21,865 nt of DNA, from NCBI GenBank assembly GCA_002633005.1, contig NMRA01000306.1, positions 188,599 to 210,463 on the forward strand, in the 5' to 3' direction. Each line of letters opens with the position of its first letter. Within the stretch, counting starts at the first letter, position 1. The notes beneath the pieces were generated by a model. The model was not told where the DNA came from. It did not search any database and saw nothing but the letters and a program-made list of their open reading frames with translations. The stretch comes from Phoronis australis (taxonomy: Eukaryota > Phoronida > Phoronidae). The position numbers were made by a program, and so were the translations under genes. This document shows, one piece after another, positions 1 through 10,012 of the stretch.

Positions 1-262
1 GCGTCCACCCCTCTATCAACCAAACTGCTCAAAGGATGATTGTGAAAATTGGCGTGTATGTGCTTACTATAAGGAAGACAGCTGACAATGATTTTCAGAC
101 GATTTGGACTACTGTGGCGCCTCCTAGTGGCAGTTTTGTTTTTTTGCGCCCATGGCTGTATCTCCCAAACCGTTTGCAGGATCTTTACTAAATTTAGCAA
201 GTGTATTTATGTGATGTTGACAACGGACGATGACGACTTTAGGATGATTCTGACTACCGGTA

Positions 263-312
263 TGCCTCTTGTGGCAATTTTAGTATTTGCCTCTAGTGGC
301 AATTTTAGTATT
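263..312 (+). repeat. 25-bp tandem duplication
   Basis: TGCCTCTTGTGGCAATTTTA plus GTATT (263-287) is repeated at 288-312 with one mismatch (CTCTAGTGG). A related CGCCTCCTAGTGGCA lies at about 118-132, suggesting older copies of the same motif. Confidence 0.8.
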
Positions 313-785
313 TTACATTGACCTCTGTATTTTCATAGGTCTTCAGGTGTATACTTTGTGTTACTTCGTGACTGTGAAGGAAAAGTAGAAATTTGTTTCT
401 GGCATTCTAATGCTGTGCTAATCTCGTATGTTGGTAAATTTGTTTTTAATTCTATGTTTCTGTGGTGCTTTAAGCAAATGGTGTATAGGATGTGCTTGTA
501 TTATGAAGATAACTCACATTTTGCCCCTCGCCTATTGAGGAGACTATGACCATGCCTTTCCATTTTGCAAAGTATGCCCTCTACTGGCCAATTTATGGTA
601 CCAATAAACAACCCTAGAAGGATACCGTATGCGGTGCAATTGTGGGCGCATTTCAACGCTCCGCGTTGCTCTTGTTGCAAATCGCGAATTCTTGACATCT
701 GCTAGACATTTGCTCATATCAAATCCATTAACTTTACCTCGTAAATATGCTTAAAATAAACTGCCATTTATTGAACAGGGTTTAG
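313..785. other. No gene recognised
   Basis: Only short frames without family features were seen on both strands. No RNA gene or convincing splice sites were found. Confidence 0.5.
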
Positions 786-846
786 GTCCCACTGCAGAGT
801 GTTGGCCTACAAACACCAGATTGCAAGTTTGATTCTGCGCGGGGGC
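786..846 (+). repeat. tRNA-derived SINE head (degenerate)
   Basis: The stretch contains an A-box-like CACTGCAGAGTGTTGG, an anticodon-loop-like CCTACAAACACC, and a B-box-like AAGTTTGATTCT (825-836, consensus GGTTCGANTCC), in the spacing of a tRNA. No intact cloverleaf forms, so it is not a tRNA gene. The SINE body to the right (about 847-1000) has no recognisable end. Confidence 0.45.
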
Positions 847-849
847 TGG

Positions 850-1447
850 TCTCAAAAAATCATGTTTCTCCGATAATTTCCCCTTAAAGTATCATTGTTA
901 CCAAACTACTTTCTGTGGTGTGTAAATGGTTATCAGTAGATGCCAATTATGACTGACTTCTTTGTTGCATATATCTGGTCAACACAGAACAAGTGTCAGT
1001 GATGAGAGACAGTACAACTGGCTATAACTGAGCAGACTCTGGGGATTATTATGCCGGGTGGCACTGTTTGCAAAATCTTACCAGTTGCGTATTTTCTAAA
1101 TTTATGATACCTTGTAGTCATTCCTTTACTCACCCAGTGACTTTTCTGAGCCTTTACTTTTGAAAGGGGACAAAGCCTTTTAAACAGTTTTAAGGTTTAG
1201 TCCTGCTTCCTCATGTTTCAGAAAACTTTGCTTGAAAGTATGATTTGTGTAACAAAACCAGGTCAAATTATCAGTCTATGAGAATTGTGTCATTGGTTAA
1301 AATATTTTACTAGTGTTCACATTGTGTTTATCTTACAACACCAGCTATTAAAAATCTCTTGTTTTCTAGTTTCACTTGTTAATAAAAATTGTTGTATTTG
1401 AAATGAAGATGACCTCTTCAGCCATGAAGCCATGAAAACCAGCCTCC
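850..1447. other. No gene recognised
   Basis: AT-rich sequence, possibly the body of the SINE at its left edge. It contains no open frame of note. Confidence 0.5.
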
Positions 1448-1576
1448 CGTTCAGTAACGCTAAGACCTCGCTAAAAAGCAAGACTTCGCGAGATTACGTG
1501 AGATATTGCCGTGTATTTTAAATGAGAACACATGACTTTGACTAGGTTTTTGCTAGGTCCTAGCGTCTACTGAACG
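1448..1576. mobile_element. MITE candidate with 30-bp imperfect terminal inverted repeats
   Basis: The left arm, 1448-1477, begins CGTTCAGTAACGCTAAGACC. The reverse complement of 1547-1576 begins CGTTCAGTAGACGCTAGGAC. The arms agree at about 25 of 30 positions with one shift and enclose 69 bp. No target duplication was identified, so this may be a MITE or a large imperfect hairpin. Confidence 0.55.
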
Positions 1577-2696
1577 CACGCTAGCTTTCCTGGAGTGACG
1601 TCACAATTCATGACTTTTTGATATCAAAGGTTTTTTGTTTATATTTATTTTGTGTGCTTGCGATTTTGACTCTGTTCACATAAGAATTAATAAATATTAA
1701 AAAACAAAGTCGTTCAATTAACCACAGCAGACAGGAAGGAGATTAACGAAGTTTGACAACTTTTATTGTTAACACTTTTTATGACATAATTATTTATTTT
1801 TCGTTTGAAGTTGACGATGTTTACCAAATCCAACAAAAAGCAATACACGAGTTAATTTAATTTAGAATAGCAGAGGATTCTGTTCGAGCCGGGCACCTGT
1901 CTCAGATTCTGGGAAATAGTCCTATTTTGCGATAAACACAGAAGGTCCAGTTTTAAAGTGCTATACGTAAATAGGGAATGCTTTTTAATTGGATGATACA
2001 AAAGTAACACATTTTCGTATCTTCTACTACCATTTTATTCTCAAGAAAGTGGACAACCGTGACGGCATTCTTGTTATATTGTGTACTAACTGCATGTTCG
2101 TAAGCAACCGATCCGTTTCAAATAATACTTTTGCAAATTACTCTGCTGTGTTGCTGTAGGAAATAACGTAGGAGCTTAGATGAAGGCCGAGACAAGCTTT
2201 AGCTCACGATCTAGGCAATTATTGCAGTTAAGTCAGGTGCAAGAGCTCACGGGACACGTGGCTAAAAGAAGCTAGTAAAATTCCAGTCTCTATCAAAAGC
2301 AAAAACGAGTGTGTTCTCACTTCCTAGTAGACAGACTATTGTACTTTTGTTACGTTTTGCCTACAAATCGCATCGAATGTGCAACATGCTTATTAGGTTC
2401 ATACGGCCTGCTTTAAAAAATGCTGAAATGTTTTCATTTAGGCGTAGGCACCTAAAATTCACTTTTAGGCGCAGGCTCCGACCCATTTCCCACGGGAAAC
2501 CAAGTCGCAAGCTGGTCGCAGAAAGATCAGTAGATAAGCGTCTCCATTCTTTGCCGAAACGAGTGTAGGATTCTCTATTTCCAACAAATACGCAACAAAG
2601 AAAAGCAAAGATACGTTCGATAGGTGATTAGACCAGGCAACATGTGAACTTCCGTCGCATGGTTCTCGCTAGTTAAAACATTACCATACCATAGAA
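1577..2696. other. No gene recognised; palindromic CRE-like site near the left edge
   Basis: A perfect palindrome GTGACGTCAC lies at 1595-1604, the core of an ATF/CREB-type site, but with no nearby gene start to regulate. The 85-codon frame at 2311-2568 is rich in Arg and Lys and shows no family signature. A small TTTAGGCG(T/C)AGGC direct repeat lies inside it (about 2438-2476). Confidence 0.4.
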
Positions 2697-2832
2697 GGTG
2701 CACCATAGGGGCCTGCGCCCCCGTACCTTTTTGAGTGCTGCACCGCCCATGGTCTATGGGCGGTGCACCCGAGCCGCAGGGGGGCTGGGGTGGACTATAG
2801 CCCCACTTTTTCAGGGCTGCGCCGCCTATGCA
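2697..2832. repeat. GC-rich degenerate direct repeat with a perfect 11-bp hairpin
   Basis: Within AT-rich surroundings, 2740-2750 (GCACCGCCCAT) pairs perfectly with 2756-2766 (ATGGGCGGTGC) around a 5-nt loop. On each side lie related segments: GGTGCACC..., then a CCTTTTTGAG / ACTTTTTCAG stretch, then GCTGC(A/G)CCGCC(C/T)ATG. This indicates two diverged copies of a unit of about 65 bp. Small open frames here on both strands are composition artefacts. Confidence 0.7.
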
Positions 2833-3035
2833 TACGAACTGCATACTACATCATTTGCCACTGAAGTGCATGTCTTAAAACCCGTTTTGTCGAAGGTCCA
2901 AGTCCGATCGTAGCTGACGGGCGAAAGCACGTCAGAGACGAGTTCGTTATTATTTTCTTTTTTAAGGACTTTTTCCGTTACCTTGCCAACGAGAACATCG
3001 AAACTATCAGCGACTCCTGAGAACGTTGCAGGGTT

Positions 3036-5212
3036 TATGATAATCTTTATTGAAATATATACACATGGCCATAGGCCCAAAGTATGATGCAAGACAGTAC
3101 ATTTTCAGGTACAGTAGGTGCGTTACAAACTGGATAGTAAATTGTGACGCTTGAGATGGATATTAGAAGTGGGGTATCCGGAGTTCTCATGAGAGATTCA
3201 AAATTAGATGTTGTGGGAGAATGACAAGTCATCCTTCCATTGGTACGTACTGCGAACTAACACAACGTCCTCTAACATCCCGAATTACATAACTAACACA
3301 ACCTATTTTCATAGGGAATATTTGTGTGGCGACCTCTTTCCACTAGTAACGAATGATTTGAGCATCGTAATAGAGTCGGAGAGTGGATAAAACACGTGGG
3401 ATATTTCTAAATAATTCTCTAGACAATACATTGTTTTGCACCTCACATAGTAAGGCAGTTTTACGTTTCATTCGATATTAGATAGCCAGCCTTGCAAATA
3501 ACAATCGCTGACGCGCTGGAAAAAACTGTCAAGAAATACGCTTAGTTCACCACACCCCAATTATCGATACATCTGAAAAACCTCATAAAGACAGAAGTTT
3601 CCTTACAAAACTTGCCCAGTTATAAGAAAATCAGGTCTGAGTGAAAAAGCATATCATATGCTGCTTTTACCCCACGATCACTAGGCATCTCCAGTATTTC
3701 GAACCAATATTTTATGCAGGATACAAAATATTTAGTGAACAATGGAAATCTACCACATTCTCCCAGTATTGCCAAGTTAGAGCAACAACTGCCTACTCCT
3801 GAAATCGGTTTACAAAACTTGATATATACATTTTCCAATTGTTTATATTCCTAATTAAAGCTCCATGTATCAGCAACATAACACAAAGAGAGGTAAACCA
3901 TTTTATCGAACAGGTGAAAGGCTGTCTGAGGTAGATCACGACATCTTCGCTATTGATTTACAAATTCAAAAAAATTGCAGAGGCAGATTTATTTGCTTGA
4001 TTGGGTAACGGCCTTGGTACACGAAACTTGGAGGTAATAAACATTTCAAGGTAGGCCTATTTGTAAAATGACACCACATCGACCAAACCATTTCTCATAT
4101 CGCCTAAAGGCTACCGCCATTTCTGAAAACAATCACTTTGGTTTTCTTTCATTATTAATATGTCCCATGAATCGCAAAATTCTGCCAAACAATTTAGTAT
4201 ACGTTCTAAGTTGATGGCGATAGAGGAACATAACACCATGTCGTCTGCGTACAGCAGGGAGTTGACCATTGGTACTTGTTCGTTGAGATATGTGCTATTA
4301 ATATATATTACTTTTTGCTCTCAATTGATCCAGAATTTCATTTAGATACAACACAAATCATTATGGGTTGATCATTCAACCCTGGGGGCTGCCAGCGGTA
4401 CAACCAAAGAACTCTGTAAGACCATCTTGCGTTTTAACGCAAGTGTGCAACTTACCATAAATAGAGCGGAGTATGTTGAAAATTTTATTGTGCACATCAA
4501 TGTTTTTCAATCTGAGGAAGAGTAAATTATGGGGGATTCGACCAAATGCCTTCGAGAAATCTACAAAGGCACAGCAGTAAAATCTACCACCCTGCCGACT
4601 CAAATACACGTGACGCATATCTTGAAGTGTAAACACTTGATCAGTCGTAGAGTAGCCTTTTCTAAAGCCAGCTTGAGACTCGTAAAGTTTATCATTATTT
4701 TCATCCCAGCAATAACGACGTTTATTCAAAAGTTTGGTAAAAAGTTTTCACAAAGTCTGGAGATAATACCCAGAATCAAAAATCGCATTAAATAACTCAT
4801 GCAAAATTGGCGCTATCGTTACCTCAGTGCACTTCAGCATTTCAAAAATCGCGCCACCATAATCCCCAGCCTTGCCATTAGGCAATTGCTCAATGGCCTC
4901 ATATACTTCAGATGGCAAAAATTCATTATCAAGATCAAATGAGTAATTGTTAGTACACTTTTCACAGGAACTATTGTGTTCAATCATATCCTGCGTCGGC
5001 AATTCACTCAAAGACTCGTCAATAGAAAAAAAATATTTCAATAAATCCTTGAAATAGTCGCGCCATTTCTGCGGACTAATTGTGGAAGAAGAGACAGGGG
5101 ATGTCCGCATGTTGGATTTAATTAATTTCCCGAACTCCTTACGAATATTTTCGGAACGTTTAACGAATAAGTTTTCATGGGTGATACGGCAGACTGCCAC
5201 AGCAAATCTGTA
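3036..5212 (-). mobile_element. 5'-truncated, decayed non-LTR retrotransposon (L2/CR1-like LINE)
   Basis: Reading the minus strand from about 5212 down, conserved reverse-transcriptase and post-RT segments appear in the right order over about 2.1 kb. There is a pre-RT region (KLIKSN, PQKWRDYFKDLL, LPNGKAGDYG), RT blocks (ESQAGFRKGYSTTDQVFTL, FVDFSKAF, PQG, YADD), and a distal conserved region (IKFCKPISGVGS, LGECGRFPLFTKYF, CIKYWFEIL). The endonuclease half is missing, so it is 5'-truncated. At the 3' side the minus strand carries an AATAAA signal (complement of 3046-3051) shortly before similarity ends near 3036. The L2/CR1 assignment comes from the style of these motifs. Target-site duplications could not be fixed. 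Confidence 0.85.
3620..5200 (-). pseudogene. Reverse transcriptase ORF of the LINE, disrupted
   Basis: The ancestral product would prime and copy the element's RNA at a nicked target. The minus-strand frame runs 5200 to 4376 with one in-frame TGA at 4748-4750, where roughly 30 codons of an RT block appear to be missing between GYYLQTL and KLFTKLLNKR. It then runs through stops at 4376, 4361 and 4358 within the block PQG-MINP--FVLYLNE. A 2-bp loss in an AT run near 4300 shifts the frame. The next frame carries NSLLYADDMVLCS, whose YADD catalytic box lies at 4240-4251. Further frameshifts follow before the 72-codon segment ending at 3620. Relics of the C-terminal part continue to about 3100. 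The active-site aspartates are still readable, but the ORF cannot be functional. Confidence 0.85.
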
Positions 5213-5561
5213 ATGGACCTGACCGCAAAGGTTATTTGGATTGGCAACCCCGAATTGCTAATTCGGCACAGCTAGCCTACGCATGGCCTGCGACCGGGTC
5301 GCCGGTTCATTCATCAGCAATTCTAGATCTGGTGAACGTGATACCGCGCTTCGGTTACCAGGATACCAAACCCGGTCTGGTCCTTTAAACAAATTAAATA
5401 CGACATTCCCATTCAATTCCCTGTATCAGAATAATGCTAGATCCACTACAATCCTCGACAACCCTCAAAAGATAAGAGGAAAATTTGAGAGCTTCTTTCT
5501 AAGTTGATCTGTAAAAAAGGCAAACGTGACCTACTTCAACGCTAGCGAATTGACCAACATG
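5213..5561. other. No gene recognised
   Basis: This is the sequence adjoining the truncated 5' side of the LINE. It has a small inverted repeat (CGAATT gct AATTCG, about 5251-5265) and a moderately GC-rich patch, but no coding signal. Confidence 0.45.
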
Positions 5562-5880
5562 TATCGCCAGGATTTTGACTGACGGTTTAACTGACCAATC
5601 AGATGGCAACATTTTTGACATACCTTCGTCAACGTCTCCAAGCCGCCATTTTAACCAACAAGTTGAAGAACACGTTGTCGGTGACTTTTAACAAGGGAGC
5701 GGAGCTTGCGATAGGTCAACCTATCGCCAGGATGTTGACTGATGGCTTAAATGACCAATCAGAACGCAATATTCTTAACACACCTTCGTCTACGTTTCCA
5801 AGCCGCCTTTTTACCCGACAAAAAACATGTTGTCGGTGACTTTTCACAAGGGGGCGGACTCTTGCGATTGGTCATTGGCA
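5562..5880. repeat. 160-bp tandem duplication carrying inverted repeats (MITE-like)
   Basis: The unit beginning TATCGCCAGGAT(T/G)TTGACTGA occurs at 5562 and again at 5722. Both contain GACCAATCAGA, CCTTCGTC, CCAAGCCGCC, TTGTCGGTGACTTTT and AAGGG(A/G)GCGGA. Each copy carries an inverted pair. In copy 2, AATGACCAATC (from 5750) pairs with the sequence ending TTGCGATTGGTCATT (5862-5876). Copy 1 has the matching pair at about 5591 and 5706-5719. This suggests two adjacent copies of a short inverted-repeat transposon. Confidence 0.75.
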
Positions 5881-6487
5881 AGGCAACTGTGGAGAGAGAC
5901 CACTCACCAAGCCGAATCATAATAACCAATCTGTTTTTATCTTTTAATGATGCAATAGCAAGTCACAGAACGAGGATTGGTTGATATCAAAAGAGGGTTT
6001 AATATCCTTTTAAGATACCGACTTTACACACCCACGCTGTAGGTATCAGTATCCCGATTTCACTGATCGGCTAGCCTGGATCAATGGGTTATACCAGGAG
6101 CTCATTGTCTGGATGCAGTCGTGTCGTTATCAGTTTGACAACGATAGCAAGGGAAGAAAGTTGGCAAAGCAATGTTTACATAGTCCAGCTCTCTCTTTGT
6201 CTACGTTCGTCTGTTAATCTCACATAATCCAGCATAGATGTTGTAAACTGTGCGCCTGACGCTAATTTAAAGAACACTATTTCCAAACAACGTTAACAAA
6301 TGCCGTGTAGAAGAAGTATTTTTATGAAATACCATCACCAAAAACTTCGAATGGAAAGATTAGACTGAACTTTCAACCGCTGATTCCTTTGCGTGACTGT
6401 AAGCTTTGACCCGCTTACAGCCACAGCACAGCGTACCAACACAATAGGCTTGCTTGTCAAGTTTAATGGAACGTGATTCTAGATCGG
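5881..6487. other. No gene recognised
   Basis: Non-coding sequence with one further GATTGGTTGA word near 5975 that resembles the inverted-repeat ends of the adjacent MITE-like pair. Confidence 0.45.
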
Positions 6488-6643
6488 CAGTGGTGGATTT
6501 AGGTGTGTGGGGGGCCAGTGTAAGGGGCCTCCACAGCCTCACAAAAATTCTTCCAGATTCAATTTTTCAGTTCGGGGTGCAAATGTCTAATGGACAAAAT
6601 CCTGCCCTGGCCCCTCAAACTCAAAATCCTGCATCCGCCCCTT
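6488..6643. mobile_element. hAT-like MITE, copy 1
   Basis: It starts CAGTGGTGGATTTAGG and ends with the complement of AAGGGGCGGATGCAGGATTT. The ends and the inner segment (attcttccagattcaat... cagttcgg) match the element at 10310-10617, so the two belong to one family. This copy is about 156 bp and lacks the nested repeat. No clear target duplication was found. Confidence 0.55.
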
Positions 6644-6983
6644 ATCAGATTATGGTGTTGGATTTTTGGTGTTAACAGTCCAGAGGAATGGTACGTAACA
6701 GACTGACATTTAAACAGGAGGAACTTTGATGTTTTTAAAAAATATCAACATTCTTCACGGGCGTATTTGCTTAACTCGGTGTCATCTCGTTCTTATCCTT
6801 TCGCCTGAAGTTGATTTCGCATACTGTCCCTTGATTTTGACTGCTTTGTAGTTGACTGAAACAAATCCACCGCTGCAAGCAGCATGAAGTCCTCGGCCCG
6901 AAGAAATGCCTTGTCACTTCTTCTCATAAAGCCAATCTAGACAAGGATAGGTTTCTGACAAAGTTTGGTTCGTTTTTGACAAA

Positions 6984-7092
6984 ATGAGTCGCAGGTTTAT
7001 TGCCACCCTGGGAGTAATATTGGTCCTAGTTGCCACCACCAGTTCGCATTTACCACTACGGGACGAAAACGTCAAGCTTCACGCAAGTACAT
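6984..7092 (+). CDS. Candidate signal-peptide first exon, gene unassigned
   Basis: The ATG at 6984 (context aaaATGa) opens a frame starting MSRRFIATLGVILVLVATTS. It has two arginines followed by a hydrophobic core of about 13 residues and small polar residues, a textbook secretory signal. The frame continues to 7280 but turns into low-quality sequence after about residue 36. Two possible phase 1 donors are gtacat after 7086 and gtaatg after 7092. Either would join in frame to the phase 1 exon 2 at 15305, so this could be an alternative first exon of the PAN-CTLD gene or the start of another gene. Neither donor is strong and no following exon was found nearby. The signal peptide is seen; the gene assignment is a guess. 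Confidence 0.3.
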
Positions 7093-7280
7093 GTAATGCT
7101 GTTACGAATTTGCTCTTTGCTTTTACCCACGGACTATATATAAAGCCGTATGCGTCTAATTCCGGGCACTTCACAGCCCAAAGCGTGGATTTTTTGCGTG
7201 CCTCGTTATATTTATGTCTCAAATGCATTGTTTTTAAACCTAAAAAGAGGCCGCTTACTACTAGAATGGCGACTGCGTGA

Positions 7281-8988
7281 CTAAGGTGTGTATGCGTTAT
7301 TTTTTTAAGTGAAAAACTAGCTTCTGGGTTAACCAACCAATATCTGAAGCATTCTCTTGAGTCTCTGATTGTATTGTTCGTACAGGAAATCAAGTGCTAT
7401 CACGTTGAGGAATTTTGTGAGACGGGGCTTATGAACTTTTAAATTGACTTTAGTTGATTCCATAAAATCATTCAAATGACATTTGGGATGAATAATTAGA
7501 TATAAAAGCAATACGACGCGTACTTATTACATATTCGATTAATGGTTTTCTTTACGCTATAACCAAAACAACCCCCAATTACATCTATAAGTCTATAGTG
7601 AACAACACCGAGACAATATATATAAGTTAGTGGCTGCAAACCTTAATCACCTACTTCACATAGGACAGAAAAGCTGAAAAGAAAGTTTTGTTGCCCATTA
7701 CGTCATGCTCGTTGTAACATTCTGTTTATTGACGTCATTCGCTTCCTCGATCACTAAGAAAAGACATCTGAAATCATTACATCGCTAATGATAGTTTGAT
7801 CCTATTCAGTACCACACGAACATACACATTGTCTTTGGGCGTCTAGCGTGTATTGCTAAGTGAGTTAGATGCGAGATGATCGATCTCCACTCCACCATTC
7901 TTCTCCATAATCGATCTCAGTAATTCGGATCGATTTAGAGTGAAGGACGTCTTGGCCATTCCTCTGGACACACCCCGGGGTCATACAAGGCAAACAGAGG
8001 CCGTGATCATATGCAGTCAAAGCGGCAACGGTGATCAAAAAGTACATAGTTACAAGAGTACCCCTTTCCTTTTGGGGTCCAAATACGTAAAATTGCAACA
8101 CGTAACAACCGGGTCGAAATCTGCCACTCAACTATCGTAAGCGCACACGTGTCCAGATGAAGATTACGTACATGTATAATCGACGGCGAGTGGAAAAAGA
8201 CGCTGCTTCGAAAATAGGCACATGGGCCTAAATACGCGCGTATATGGTAATAATAGCGATTAGGGAACTCTGAAGATTGAATTTTCAAAACCTGCTGCTT
8301 GGGTGTTCAGATAGGCTAGTTGTGTCAAAAGATCATCACCGTACGAAAAATAATTTCACTGAAAGTTTTTGAAAATCATCACACCAGATTCACTATATAG
8401 TCCGTAATTGTTTGCGTTCTAGACTCACAATTTGTTAAGTCGATTAAAAGTCAGCCAATGGTTCGCTGCACATTGATCACCAAACTAATTAAAGTCTCGA
8501 TTTCTCCGTATTTATATTTGGTTTGTACTGTTTTGTAGCAACACGAAACTGCAATCAATGTCAGACAAAAAGTTTCAAACATTTAATTGGCAGGTCCCAT
8601 CACTCGTTTGTGAATTTTGTATATTTGGGAAAAGGAGCGTACAGTGTTTACTGCCTTGTTCTCCACACCTATAAACATTCAGCTTGCCCACCATTTCCTG
8701 GGCCTGTGGAGGTCAAGAAATAGGGTTTAGAGGACCGTTTGGTTCTTGTAGCTCCACTTAACCGGCTCTTGAGCACCAAATAACTGTGGATTTATTATAC
8801 AAAAAGATTGAAATGACTTTTATTTACAAAAGAAATGTCAACAATTTCAACTTCGCACATCATTTTGTGTCGTTGCTCCAAAATTTATTTTGAAGAAGGT
8901 TGGTGTCGTGTTCAGAAAGCGTCGTTATAGAACAAATCTTGGGCATAACGGTATGTGTTGAATTCTGTTTAAACTATTTTTTGTTAGC
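7281..8988. other. No gene recognised
   Basis: A minus-strand frame (8131-7865) contains MYFLITVAALTAY then CLPCMTPGC and ends GEEWW.... It looks mildly protein-like, but it matches no family I know and lacks a clear splice context, so it is not called. The remainder is AT-rich with scattered stops. Confidence 0.4.
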
Positions 8989-9047
8989 AAAAGGTCCACT
9001 TCGTCAGAAATTCGAGCCCTCATATTAAAGGCTGGGTGCGCATGTGC
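8989..9047 (+). repeat. Interspersed repeat 'AAATTCGAG', copy A
   Basis: It shares the order AAGGTCCAC, AAATTCGAG, CTGGGTGCGCATG with copies at 10431-10551 and 20768-20872. This is the shortest and most diverged copy. Weak similarity extends about 45 bp to the left. Confidence 0.55.
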
Positions 9048-9149
9048 ATGGCTATTGTATTGCCACATTCTTGTTAACCAAAACTGGACACAGAACACTA
9101 TGGTAAAAAGTCCTCGTTAATTATGTTCAAAACACAAAGACAAAAAGAA

Positions 9150-9199
9150 TTGGAATGAAACAGAATCGTACATCTTGGAATGAAACAGAATCGTACATC
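9150..9199 (+). repeat. Exact 25-bp tandem duplication
   Basis: TTGGAATGAAACAGAATCGT plus ACATC at 9150-9174 is repeated without a mismatch at 9175-9199. Perfect identity implies a recent event. Confidence 0.92.
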
Positions 9200-9957
9200 A
9201 ACAACAAATAAAACAGTCAGCAATTTGAGTTACGCATGATTAATTGTGAAGTACCATGCGTTTTACTGAATGGGTTGACTTTGGTCCATTGTCAAAACTG
9301 TAGTATGTATTATTCGACACGATATTGATCCAATAATGTAATATTAAAATAACAATGAAACAGGCATGTAGATATTTTTTAATCTGAACTACTGTATGGT
9401 GATGTTTTAATTTTATGTTTACGAAGACTCACGTTTGGTTCTGACTTGCATTTTTTAGAAATTTTGATCAACTGAAAAAAAATTCAGGAAATCGTCAGAT
9501 ACCCGTCTCAGAGCAATTTTTCGTTTGTTGTCAATAAGTGACATTTTACATTGATGTTTTGTTTTCTTGCATTAGTCACAACAGTCAATCAAGAATGAGT
9601 TAACGAAAATCAGAACAGATCTAAATAAAACAGACTCACGCATTATTATAATTTGTATTGCACCTTCAAAGCTGCCATCAACCTCATTCTACCTTTACGA
9701 AAGTCTGATTTCGCGCAAATTTCTAAACATAATGAAAATGGTCGAACCACGAACACGATTGACAAATTGTATCGACTCGCTATAGCAACGCCAAGCTTCG
9801 TTTCACAGTATCCGATAGTCAAAGGCGGCATTGATCATTAGTGCGCGCTTATTGGGTTATTTTCAGACCAGTCGGACCAAGCTTGCATCGGGATAGACAT
9901 TTGGGTTTCAAACTATTTGGCATGGTTTGATCTGCGAGGCAACTGTCAGCAAGTGGA
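9200..9957. other. Upstream region of the PAN-CTLD gene
   Basis: This should contain the promoter and 5' UTR. A TATA-like ATTATAATTT lies at about 9645-9655, about 300 bp before the ATG. No CpG-rich island is visible. The transcription start cannot be placed. Confidence 0.35.
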
Positions 9958-10012
9958 ATGTTCCAACAAGAGATAGTCGCAGTCTTGTGTTTATTTCTTA
10001 TTTTTACTTCAG
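9958..10012 (+). CDS. Exon 1: start codon and signal peptide of the PAN-CTLD gene
   Basis: The ATG at 9958 opens an 18-residue segment, MFQQEIVAVLCLFLIFTS, with a hydrophobic core from residue 6 to 16 and small polar residues at the end. This is a classic secretory signal peptide. It is followed by G and then a consensus donor (CAG|gtaaga, intron from 10013), leaving phase 1. The next exon in phase 1 begins with AT, making an Asp codon at the junction. The context before the ATG (agtgga) is acceptable. A two-codon upstream ORF (ATG GTT TGA) begins at about 9922 in what would be the 5' UTR. The ATG could be preceded by a 5' UTR intron, because an acceptor-like ttattttcag lies at about 9857-9866. 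Confidence 0.75.

Noticed and set aside
88-321. 77-codon frame with a hydrophobic N terminus resembling a signal peptide
   Set aside because: It runs through the CCTCTAGTGGCA-type direct repeats and has no downstream exon or donor in a sensible phase.
786-846. Functional tRNA gene
   Set aside because: A- and B-box-like sequences are present, but the acceptor and anticodon stems do not pair, so only a SINE remnant is supported.
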